Of a stretch of 64,000 bases of DNA, positions 1-8,046 are shown in pieces. Positions within the stretch are counted from its first letter, which is position 1. Each line of letters starts with the position of its first letter. Location: the NCBI GenBank assembly GCA_944320815.1, contig CALUIZ010000010.1, positions 1-64,000 on the forward strand, read 5' to 3'. Below the pieces are notes generated by a model. That model searched no databases. It was not told where the DNA came from and worked only from the letters and a program-made list of their open reading frames with translations. Both the position numbers and the translations under genes were made by a program. The stretch comes from an uncultured Phocaeicola sp. GTDB taxonomy: Bacteria > Bacteroidota > Bacteroidia > Bacteroidales > Bacteroidaceae.

Positions 1-70
1 CTATAGTTCAGTTGGTTAGAGCGTCAGATTGTGGTTCTGAATGTCGTGGGTTCGAGTCCCACTAGTCACC
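1..70 (+). tRNA. tRNA-His (GTG), 5' end cut by window edge
   Basis: The sequence is identical to the complete tRNA-His at 105-179 except that its first five bases lie outside the window. The anticodon GTG is at 31-33, with stem TCAGA/TCTGA around it. The TAGTCAC acceptor strand is at 63-69 and C73 is at 70. It is the first of two tandem copies separated by a 34-base spacer (71-104), so the two are probably co-transcribed. Confidence 0.93.
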
Positions 71-104
71 CTCCTTTCCAAGCATTCATAATTTACCCCA
101 ACAC

Positions 105-179
105 GGTGACTATAGTTCAGTTGGTTAGAGCGTCAGATTGTGGTTCTGAATGTCGTGGGTTCGAGTCCCACTAGTCACC
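105..179 (+). tRNA. tRNA-His (GTG)
   Basis: This is a full cloverleaf. The acceptor GTGACTA (106-112) pairs with TAGTCAC (172-178). The extra histidine-specific G-1 (105) faces C73 (179). The anticodon GTG is at 140-142. CCA is not encoded. It is the second copy of a tandem identical pair. Confidence 0.95.
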
Positions 180-186
180 CGTCAGG

Positions 187-219
187 AAGAGGATTTTCAG
201 TGATGAAAGTCCTCTTTTT
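187..219 (+). terminator. Intrinsic terminator of the tRNA-His pair
   Basis: AAGAGGA (187-193) pairs with TCCTCTT (210-216), and partly matching TTTTC/GAAAG extends the stem inward. The right arm runs into a T tract (215-219). It sits 8 bases after the second tRNA-His. Confidence 0.75.
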
Positions 220-277
220 GCATTATGACGGGCGCGAATGTATCCTGACGGAAGCACGTGGGAAAATCAAGGATTGC

Positions 278-308
278 TTTGCCGCTACGCTGGAATTTTC
301 TATTTTTG
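278..308 (+). promoter_or_regulatory. Bacteroidetes-type promoter of the first HTCS gene
   Basis: TTTG (278-281), a 19-base spacer and TATTTTTG (301-308) match the TTTG-N19/21-TAnnTTTG consensus exactly. The predicted transcript starts near 315, upstream of both candidate ATGs at 341 and 350. Confidence 0.75.
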
Positions 309-340
309 TTTTATGCTAGTAACTTGAAACCTTTAGTTAT

Positions 341-3300
341 ATGGAACGGATGGACTATAGACAGCAGAGGCTACTCCTTATTATATTATATATCTTCGGG
401 CAGGTCGTGGGTTTACAGGCTCAGGACTCGTTTACAGCGCACATCGAACACCTTACCACTGCCAATGGGTTGTCTAATAATACGGTGCGTTATATTTATC
501 AGGACAGTAAAGGATTTATATGGTTTAGTACGCTGAACGGACTGAACCGATACGACGGCAATACTTTCCGTACTTTTTTGCCTGGCGATGTTCCGGGTGA
601 ACTGTCATTGGCAGATGGGCGTGTGAAGAGTATTGATGAAGACAGTCATGGCTTTTTGTGGATTTCTACTTCTGCCGGCCGTTTCAGTTGCTACGATTTG
701 AAGCGAGACTGTTTTGTTGATTTCACCGGATGTGGAGAACAGGAGGAGGAATACGGATACATTACCATATTGGAAAATGAAGTCTGGTTATGGGGGCGTG
801 GCAAAGGATGCCGACGTATCAGTTACAGCGGAGGAGATTTTGCCTCTGAAGTGTTTTGCGTGGAGAATGACGGATTGGCTTCCGATACCGTTTCGTTTGT
901 CATGCAGGATCTAAACGGGCGTGTGTGGATAGGTACGGAGAAAGGACTTTACAGCTGGCGGGATGGCGTATTGCGGTGTGCGGAACGTTCTGGGAGTTTC
1001 CAGCGGGCGCGTTGTCTGTCTGGCTATGTGTGTTTCGTCACTGATGATGGTGATATATGGAGCACAGACAGCGGAAAGGATTCACTGATTAAGGTTGCCA
1101 GACTGCCGGGAGTGGTGTCAGGAAAGGATTTGCCCGGCAACATGGCGGTAAGGAATCAATGGGTCATTTTTACTCGGAATGGAGGCTTTGTTTATTCTGC
1201 CGATACCCGTGACTTGCGGCCAGCTTCTGCTGAATGGGATATTCCGGGGGCAGAAGTGTTTACTGATAACAGGGGAAATTACTGGATATATAATAAAACG
1301 GGCAAACTGCATTATGTGTTGGCTGAAACCGGCGTGACAAAGACTTTCCAACTGATGCCTGAAGAAAAGGTCGGTTTCATTGACCGTGAACGATACCACG
1401 TGGTACATGATTCGCGCAATATTCTTTGGATATCTACTTATGGGAACGGGCTTTTCACGTATGATCTGCGTAAAGACCGCTTGCGTCACTTTACGGCAAA
1501 CGACAAACGTACTTCTGTGGTGTTCTCGAATGCGTTGCAATATGTGATGGAAGACCGTTCGGGCAGTGTCTGGATCGGTTCTGATTATACCGGCGTTTCT
1601 CATCTGAGGCTTGCAGGTGAGGTGTCCGTTCAATTTTTGCCCGAATCTCAGGAGGGAAACGGTGACCTGCATAAAAATAATGTCCGTGCGCTGGCTTCGC
1701 TTGCCAATGGTGATGTTTGTTTAAGCACACGCGACGGGAAACTCTATGTGTATGATTCGGCTTTCTCCATCCGGAAAGAGGGAAAAAGCTATGCGCGCAA
1801 CGTATATGCTATATGTGAGGATATGATGGGAAAACTTTGGTTGGGGACTCGCGGAGGTGGGCTTTACGTAGATAACATGCATTTGACCCATCGGGCTGGC
1901 GATGACACTTCGTTGGCATCCGATGAGATATTCTCCCTGCTCCGCGACCGGAAAGGGCGGATGTGGATAGGTACTTTCGGCGAAGGGCTTGACTTGGCTA
2001 TACCCGACGGGAAAGGAAGTTATACATTCCGCCATTTCTTTAATGAATCTTACGGGCAGAAGCGCATCCGTGTGTTGGTGGAAGACCGTAACGGATGGAT
2101 TTGGGCAGGTACGAGCGATGGCGTTTTTGTATTTCATCCCGACAGGCTGCTGGAAGATGCCGCCAACTATTATCATTATCACCGCAGGGACGGCTCGTTG
2201 CGGAGCAATGAAATCCGTCATGTCATGCAAGATGGCAAAGGAAATATTTGGATTTCCGAAACCGGAAGCGGTTTCTGTGTCTGCATGCCCGGGGAAGATT
2301 ACGGCCGGTTGGAGTTTACGCATTATGGTGTGGCGGACGGACTGGTCAATGATATGGTGCAGGGGTTTGCCGAGGATGCCAGAGGACAGATATGGATTAC
2401 GACCGAATATGGAGTGTCTTGTTTTGACCCTGCGTCGGAGACATTCCTGAATTATTTCTTTTCTGCACGTATGTTGCGTAATGTATATAATGAAACGGCT
2501 GTCTTGACGTTAGTGGACGGAAGAGTATTGATGGGCTCCAATCAAGGGGTGACAGTGGTCAATCCGGCAGAGGTCAAGACCGACCTGCATGTTCCTGCCG
2601 TGACGTTTACAGCCTTGAAACTGAATGACACTTCGGCGGATGCGTTTCCTTCGGATGTCTCTCATGAGCAGTCGTTGCCTTATGCCGATGCGGTTTCATT
2701 GGGTTACGACCAGCATTCGTTCTCTGTTTATTTTTCTACGTTCGATTATGCCGCCATTGTGCCTACCCGGTTCAGTTATCTGTTGGAAGGGTTTGACAAG
2801 ACATGGAGCGTGCCTTCCGAACAGCCGTACGCTACTTATAAGAATCTCAGTCCGGGCACTTACCGGTTGAAGGTGAAGGCGTGCAATGCGTTAGGGCAAT
2901 GGAATGATGATGCCTGTTCTACGTTGGAGATTGTGATTGCTCCACCTTTCTGGCTTACTGTGTGGGCCTGTCTGATTTATGCTTTGTTGCTTGCCTTGAT
3001 ACTTTATGCGGCCTGGCGCGTTGTCCGCCGCATAGAAGATTTGCGTAACAAGATAAAGGTGGAAGAGGAATTAACTGAGTACAAGTTAATGTTTTTCACC
3101 AATATATCGCATGAGTTTCGCACGCCGCTCACGTTGATTCAGGCAGCGTTGGATAAGATGCACCGTGTCAAATCAGTGCCGAAGGAAATGTTGTCGTCCG
3201 TTCACATGATGGATAAGAGCACACAGCGCATGTTACGGCTCGTCAATCAGTTGCTTGAGTTTCGGAAAATGCAGAACAAGAAGCTGGCACTTTCTCTTGA

Positions 3301-4699
3301 GGAAGTGGATGTCATCGCTTTTTTTTACGAAATCTATCTGAGCTTTAAGGATGTGTCCGAATCGAAGAAGATGGATTTTCGGTTTATTCCTTTTGCGGCA
3401 TCGTATAAGATGTTTGTTGACAAGGGGAAGTTGGATAAAATTGTATATAATTTGCTGTCGAATGCTTTTAAGTACACCCCGTCGAACGGAAGGATTGATT
3501 TCTCCATCTGTATGGACGATGCTTCCCGTAAATTGGTTATCAAAGTGGCGGATACGGGGGTAGGCATACCGGAAGAGAAGCGTGGCCAGCTTTTCAAGCG
3601 TTTTATGCAAAGCAGCTTTTCGGGAAACAGTGTAGGGGTGGGACTCCATTTGACTCACGAGCTGGTATGTGTGCATAAGGGTACCGTCACGTATGCCGAC
3701 AATCCCGGTGGAGGTTCCGTGTTTATGGTGACGCTTTCTGCTGACCCGTCTGTTTATGAAGAAACAGATTTTTTGATTCCCGGCAATGTCTTGCTTCATG
3801 AAGAGGAGGAAAAGGTATGTCGGCAAGTACGTGCCGACAGAGACGTATATGATGCCGAGGCACATGAAACGGAAGTGCAGGCAAGTGCGCTATCCGAAGC
3901 ATCTGTCCCGATAAACCGCCAGAAGATTCTGGTAATCGAGGACGATACAGACATCCGTGAACTGCTGAAGGAAGAATTGTCGGTTTATTTCGAGGTGGAA
4001 ACGGAAGCTAACGGACAAGCGGGATTGGCGCATGCCGGTTCGTGTGATGCTGATCTTATCGTGTGCGATGTCATGATGCCCGGTCTGTCGGGTTTTGAGG
4101 TGACCAGAAGATTGAAGAGCAATTTCAATACGAGTCATATTCCTGTCGTTCTCTTGACGGCAGTGGATTCGCCTGAAGGGCATTTGGAAGGGATAGAAAG
4201 TGGAGCTGATGCTTACATTACGAAGCCGTTTAGTGTCAACTTGTTGTTGGCACGTATCTTTAAGCTGATAGAGCAGCGCAACAGGTTGCGAGAGAAATTC
4301 ACGCGTGAAAGTTCTGCCGTACAGTCGGTGCTTTGCACTACAGAACAGGACAGAGCATTTGTCGATGCGCTGAATCGCATAATTGAAGAACAGCTTACGA
4401 ATCCGGAATTTACGGCAGACGATTTCGCTTCGGAAATGGCGATGGGGCGTTCGGTGTTTTTCCGTAAGGTAAAAGGAGTGACGGGCTATGCACCGAAAGA
4501 ATATTTGCGGGTAGTACGCATGAAGAAAGCGGCCGAATTATTGTTGACTACTGATAAGACTGTTTCTGAGATTACCTATCTGGTGGGTATCAACGATCCT
4601 TTCTATTTCAGTCGATGTTTCAAGGCTCAGTTTGGCATATCTCCCACGGCTTATCAGAAATGCAAAGGGGTGATAGGCGGAAAACTGGAAGAAAACTGA
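341..4699 (+). CDS. Hybrid two-component system sensor/regulator (HTCS)
   Basis: This is a 1452-aa one-protein signalling system. Order: N-terminal signal/anchor (about 1-27), a long periplasmic sensor of repeated WIGT/WISE-type Reg_prop blades, a Y_Y_Y domain, one membrane segment (about 880-905), a HisKA domain with the H-box SHEFRTPL (His924), a HATPase with N-box SNAFKYTP and G-box DTGVGIP, a receiver with phospho-acceptor Asp1243 (VCDVMMPG) and conserved TKPF, and an AraC-type HTH at the C-terminus. HTCS proteins sense glycan fragments in the periplasm and activate neighbouring polysaccharide-use genes. The adjacent GH2 gene is the likely target. ATG 350 is an alternative start. All catalytic motifs look intact. 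Confidence 0.95.
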   Translation: MERMDYRQQRLLLIILYIFGQVVGLQAQDSFTAHIEHLTTANGLSNNTVRYIYQDSKGFIWFSTLNGLNRYDGNTFRTFLPGDVPGELSLADGRVKSIDEDSHGFLWISTSAGRFSCYDLKRDCFVDFTGCGEQEEEYGYITILENEVWLWGRGKGCRRISYSGGDFASEVFCVENDGLASDTVSFVMQDLNGRVWIGTEKGLYSWRDGVLRCAERSGSFQRARCLSGYVCFVTDDGDIWSTDSGKDSLIKVARLPGVVSGKDLPGNMAVRNQWVIFTRNGGFVYSADTRDLRPASAEWDIPGAEVFTDNRGNYWIYNKTGKLHYVLAETGVTKTFQLMPEEKVGFIDRERYHVVHDSRNILWISTYGNGLFTYDLRKDRLRHFTANDKRTSVVFSNALQYVMEDRSGSVWIGSDYTGVSHLRLAGEVSVQFLPESQEGNGDLHKNNVRALASLANGDVCLSTRDGKLYVYDSAFSIRKEGKSYARNVYAICEDMMGKLWLGTRGGGLYVDNMHLTHRAGDDTSLASDEIFSLLRDRKGRMWIGTFGEGLDLAIPDGKGSYTFRHFFNESYGQKRIRVLVEDRNGWIWAGTSDGVFVFHPDRLLEDAANYYHYHRRDGSLRSNEIRHVMQDGKGNIWISETGSGFCVCMPGEDYGRLEFTHYGVADGLVNDMVQGFAEDARGQIWITTEYGVSCFDPASETFLNYFFSARMLRNVYNETAVLTLVDGRVLMGSNQGVTVVNPAEVKTDLHVPAVTFTALKLNDTSADAFPSDVSHEQSLPYADAVSLGYDQHSFSVYFSTFDYAAIVPTRFSYLLEGFDKTWSVPSEQPYATYKNLSPGTYRLKVKACNALGQWNDDACSTLEIVIAPPFWLTVWACLIYALLLALILYAAWRVVRRIEDLRNKIKVEEELTEYKLMFFTNISHEFRTPLTLIQAALDKMHRVKSVPKEMLSSVHMMDKSTQRMLRLVNQLLEFRKMQNKKLALSLEEVDVIAFFYEIYLSFKDVSESKKMDFRFIPFAASYKMFVDKGKLDKIVYNLLSNAFKYTPSNGRIDFSICMDDASRKLVIKVADTGVGIPEEKRGQLFKRFMQSSFSGNSVGVGLHLTHELVCVHKGTVTYADNPGGGSVFMVTLSADPSVYEETDFLIPGNVLLHEEEEKVCRQVRADRDVYDAEAHETEVQASALSEASVPINRQKILVIEDDTDIRELLKEELSVYFEVETEANGQAGLAHAGSCDADLIVCDVMMPGLSGFEVTRRLKSNFNTSHIPVVLLTAVDSPEGHLEGIESGADAYITKPFSVNLLLARIFKLIEQRNRLREKFTRESSAVQSVLCTTEQDRAFVDALNRIIEEQLTNPEFTADDFASEMAMGRSVFFRKVKGVTGYAPKEYLRVVRMKKAAELLLTTDKTVSEITYLVGINDPFYFSRCFKAQFGISPTAYQKCKGVIGGKLEEN

Positions 4700-4742
4700 T
4701 GGCTATGATTAGGTTGTGAGATAGTCTTGAAACAGGTGGGAA

Positions 4743-4778
4743 TGTATATTTGTACAGAAACCTGTATTTTTGTACAGA
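4743..4778 (+). promoter_or_regulatory. Candidate HTCS operator: two 16-bp direct repeats, 20-bp period
   Basis: TGTATATTTGTACAGA (4743-4758) and TGTATTTTTGTACAGA (4763-4778) differ at one base and are spaced exactly two helical turns apart. A further TGTACA occurs at 4831-4836. AraC-type domains usually bind such tandem direct half-sites. The repeats lie between an HTCS gene and the hydrolase it would control. The role is inferred. Confidence 0.6.
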
Positions 4779-4867
4779 TAAAGGCATGACGGATGAGAAG
4801 AAGGCGGATGGGATAATTCTACATGGAATGTGTACATAAATGATAAGTGCAATCTGACAAATAGGGT

Positions 4868-4875
4868 TACTTTTG
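4868..4875 (+). promoter_or_regulatory. -7 element of the GH2 gene promoter
   Basis: TACTTTTG matches TAnnTTTG. No TTTG is found 19-21 bases upstream. This fits an activator-dependent promoter that relies on the direct repeats at 4743-4778. Confidence 0.55.
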
Positions 4876-4920
4876 CGGAAGTCGACGAGTAATGAAAATA
4901 TGAACTAAAAGGCAGATAGC

Positions 4921-7887
4921 ATGAAAAACAAGTATTTCTTTTTTACAATGTTGTTGGCTATGGTGTTCACCTTGAACATTCATGCCACTGAACGCAAAAA
5001 GTACAATTTTAACAGTGATTGGTGTTTGCAGGTGGGCGATACGCCTGCTGCCAAAAATCCCGGTTTCGATGATAAGGCATGGAAGCGAGTCACGTTGCCT
5101 CATGCTTTCAATGAAGACGAGGCTTTCCGGCTTTCCATTGATCGGCATACTGATACGGTAGTATGGTATCGCAAGCACTTCAAACTGGAAAAGATAAAAG
5201 GCAAAAAGGTGTTTGTGGAATTTGAGGGTGTGCGCCAGGCGGGTGAATTCTATCTGAACGGACAGTATCTGGGGTTGCACGAGAACGGTGTGATGGCTGT
5301 CGGTTTCGACTTGACTCCTTATCTGAAAGAGGGGGAGAATGTTATCGCCGTGCGTACGGACAATAACTGGTTTTATCGTGAAAAGCATACAAATACCAAG
5401 TTCCAATGGAACGACCGCAACTTCAACGCCAATTATGGCGGCATTCCTAAGAATGTGTATTTGCATGTGACGGACGAGGTGTACCAGACTTTGCCGCTAT
5501 ATAGCTCCCTGAAAACAACCGGTGTATATGTATATGCAACCGATTTTGATATTAAAGGGAAGAAAGCGACGATTCATGCCGAATCGGAAATCAGGAACGA
5601 CAGTGATGAACCGCGCAGTTTCAGTTACCGGGTGACTTTGACCGATGCCGAGGGAAAGCCGGTGAAAACTTTTACCGGTGATAAGTTGACTTTACAGCCG
5701 GGTGAGACAGGTATGGTAAAGGCTATGTCGGACGTAAGCGGATTGCATTTCTGGAGTTGGGGATACGGGTATCTGTATACTGTAAAGACGGCTTTGGTGG
5801 ACGGAAAAGGACAGGTCTTTGATGAAGTGCTTACCCGCACCGGTTTTCGCAAGACTCGTTTCGGAGAGGGGAAGATCTGGCTGAACGACCGGGTGATTCA
5901 GATGAAGGGGTATGCGCAGCGCACCAGCAACGAATGGCCTTCGGTCGGCATGTCTGTACCTGCTTGGTTGAGCGATTATTCGAACGGACTGATGGTGGAA
6001 AGTAACGCTAATCTGGTGCGCTGGATGCATGTTACCCCTTGGAAGCAAGACGTGGAGTCGTGCGACCGTGTGGGATTGATTCAGGCGATGCCTGCCGGTG
6101 ATTCGGAAAAAGACCGCCAGGGACGTCAGTGGGAACAACGTACAGAGGTGATGCGTGATGCCATTATCTATAACCGTAACAACCCGAGCATCCTGTTCTA
6201 TGAGTGCGGAAACGAATCCATCAGTCGCGAGCACATGATTGAGATGAAAGCTATCCGCGACCGTTTTGACCCTTATGGGGGCAGAGCCATCGGTTCGCGC
6301 GAAATGCTCGACATCAACGAAGCTGAGTATGGAGGCGAGATGTTGTATATCAACAAGAGCAAGAAACACCCGATGTGGGCGACTGAGTATTGTCGCGATG
6401 AGGGCTTGCGCAAGTATTGGGATGAATACAGTTATCCGTTCCATAAAGAAGGTGACGGACCGTTGTATAAAGGTCAGCCGGCTTCTGACTATAACCATAA
6501 TCAGGATATGCTGGCGGTAGAAATCGTGCGTCGTTGGTACGATTATTGGCGTGAACGTCCGGGGACGGGTTTGCGTGTGAGCAGCGGTGGGGCAAAGATT
6601 ATCTTCTCCGACTCGAATACCCATTATCGGGGTGAGGAGAATTATCGCCGGAGTGGTGTGACCGATGCGATGCGAATCCCGAAAGACGCTTTCTATGCCC
6701 ATCAGGTGATGTGGAACGGTTGGGTGGACACTGACCGGTATCAGACGTATATCATCGGACACTGGAACTATCCGGAGAATACTGTGAAACCGGTATATGT
6801 GGTGTCGAATGCCGAACAGGTGGAATTGTTGCTGAACGGTCGGTCGTTAGGCAAAGGCAGACGTGATTGTCATTTCCTGTTCATCTTTGATGAAGTGGTG
6901 TATCAGCCGGGTAAGTTAGAAGCGGTAAGCTATGACGCGCAAGGAAAGGAAGTGAGCCGCTATGCAGTGGAAACGGCTGGCGAACCGGCACGGTTGGTGT
7001 TGACTGCCATGCAGAACCCCGAAGGGTTCCATGCCGACGGCGCGGATATGGCATTGCTACAGTTTGAAGTGGTAGACAGTGCGGGCAGGCGATGCCCGTT
7101 GGACAACCGCATGGTGTCGTTTACGTTGGAAGGTGAAGCCGAATGGCGGGGAGGACTGGCGCAAGGACCGGACAATTATATCTTGAGCAAGAGCTTGCCG
7201 GTAGAGTGTGGTGTCAACCGTGCGTTGATCCGCAGCACCACGAAAGCCGGGAAGGTAAGGGTGACGGCTCGTGCCGAAGGGCTTCCCGAAGCCCGGTTAG
7301 CGTTGGAAACGGTGCCGGTTGAAGTGAAAGGCGGGTTGAGTGAATATCTTCCGCAATATACCTTGAAAGGTCATTTGGACAAGGGTGAAACTTCTTTCAC
7401 TCCAAGTTATGTGGATACCAAACGGGATGTAGCTGTCGTGTCTGCTGAGGCTGGTGCCAATGGCGAAAAAGCCGGAGCCAGCTATGATGACAATGAACTG
7501 AGCGAATGGGCGAATGACGGTCAGTTGAGCACGGCATGGATTACTTATACCTTGGCTCGTGAAGCGGAGATAGATGATATTTGCGTGAAACTGAACGGCT
7601 GGCGTTCACGCAGCTATCCTTTGGAGGTCTATGCGGGCGATCAACTGATATGGAGCGGAAATACAGCAAAGAGCTTGGGCTACATTCATCTGGAAACTGA
7701 CAAGCCGGTGCGTTCGGACCAGATTACTATCCGCCTGAAAGGAAGCACGTCGGATAAGGATGCTTTCGGTCAGATTGTGGAGGTTGCCGGAGGTGCGGCA
7801 AACGACATGGAAAGAAAGGCGAAAGCAAGCAAAGGCAAACACAATCTCCGGATTATTGAAATCGAATTTCTGGAGACTCTCCGCTAA
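4921..7887 (+). CDS. Secreted glycoside hydrolase family 2 protein (beta-galactosidase-like)
   Basis: The product is 988 aa with an N-terminal signal peptide (about 1-22). A GH2 sugar-binding jelly roll (about 28-190) is followed by an Ig-like domain, a TIM barrel and a DUF4982-type Ig domain (about 630-700). The C-terminal part (about 850-985) resembles a discoidin/F5-8C carbohydrate-binding fold. The acid/base Glu432 lies in CGNES after the NNPS motif, and the likely nucleophile Glu489 lies in WATEYCRDEG. It probably removes terminal beta-linked sugars in the periplasm or at the surface. It lies 221 bases after an HTCS gene and has its own -7 element. No SusC/SusD pair is adjacent, so this is a minimal regulator-enzyme locus. 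Substrate specificity cannot be read from the sequence. Confidence 0.9.
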   Translation: MKNKYFFFTMLLAMVFTLNIHATERKKYNFNSDWCLQVGDTPAAKNPGFDDKAWKRVTLPHAFNEDEAFRLSIDRHTDTVVWYRKHFKLEKIKGKKVFVEFEGVRQAGEFYLNGQYLGLHENGVMAVGFDLTPYLKEGENVIAVRTDNNWFYREKHTNTKFQWNDRNFNANYGGIPKNVYLHVTDEVYQTLPLYSSLKTTGVYVYATDFDIKGKKATIHAESEIRNDSDEPRSFSYRVTLTDAEGKPVKTFTGDKLTLQPGETGMVKAMSDVSGLHFWSWGYGYLYTVKTALVDGKGQVFDEVLTRTGFRKTRFGEGKIWLNDRVIQMKGYAQRTSNEWPSVGMSVPAWLSDYSNGLMVESNANLVRWMHVTPWKQDVESCDRVGLIQAMPAGDSEKDRQGRQWEQRTEVMRDAIIYNRNNPSILFYECGNESISREHMIEMKAIRDRFDPYGGRAIGSREMLDINEAEYGGEMLYINKSKKHPMWATEYCRDEGLRKYWDEYSYPFHKEGDGPLYKGQPASDYNHNQDMLAVEIVRRWYDYWRERPGTGLRVSSGGAKIIFSDSNTHYRGEENYRRSGVTDAMRIPKDAFYAHQVMWNGWVDTDRYQTYIIGHWNYPENTVKPVYVVSNAEQVELLLNGRSLGKGRRDCHFLFIFDEVVYQPGKLEAVSYDAQGKEVSRYAVETAGEPARLVLTAMQNPEGFHADGADMALLQFEVVDSAGRRCPLDNRMVSFTLEGEAEWRGGLAQGPDNYILSKSLPVECGVNRALIRSTTKAGKVRVTARAEGLPEARLALETVPVEVKGGLSEYLPQYTLKGHLDKGETSFTPSYVDTKRDVAVVSAEAGANGEKAGASYDDNELSEWANDGQLSTAWITYTLAREAEIDDICVKLNGWRSRSYPLEVYAGDQLIWSGNTAKSLGYIHLETDKPVRSDQITIRLKGSTSDKDAFGQIVEVAGGAANDMERKAKASKGKHNLRIIEIEFLETLR

Positions 7888-7947
7888 GCGGAAAGCCTTT
7901 ACTTTGCACGGGGTGTCGCGCTAAGCCGGAGCGGCTCAAAAGTAATT

Positions 7948-8002
7948 GTCACACTGCATATGGTCTGTTGCCCGACGGGGTGAAGACCGGATGCAGTGTG
8001 AC
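7948..8002. terminator. Bidirectional terminator between convergent genes
   Basis: GTCACACTGCAT (7948-7959) is the exact reverse complement of 7991-8002. An inner stem GGTCT/AGACC (7962-7966/7984-7988) continues the hairpin. It separates the GH2 gene (+) from the TonB receptor (-). T-richness after the right arm is modest (TTCTTTGT). Confidence 0.65.
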
Positions 8003-8046
8003 TTCTTTGTATCGTTGAGGTTGTATGGAGAAACTGCGGACCGGAA

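Noticed and set aside
1..179. tRNA-flanked integration site of a mobile element
   Set aside because: The duplicated tRNA-His copies are tandem and complete apart from the window edge. No integrase or att-like partial tRNA was found downstream.
341..7887. Full polysaccharide utilisation locus
   Set aside because: Only an HTCS and one GH2 enzyme are present. No SusC/SusD pair lies within the neighbouring region, so PUL is too strong a term.
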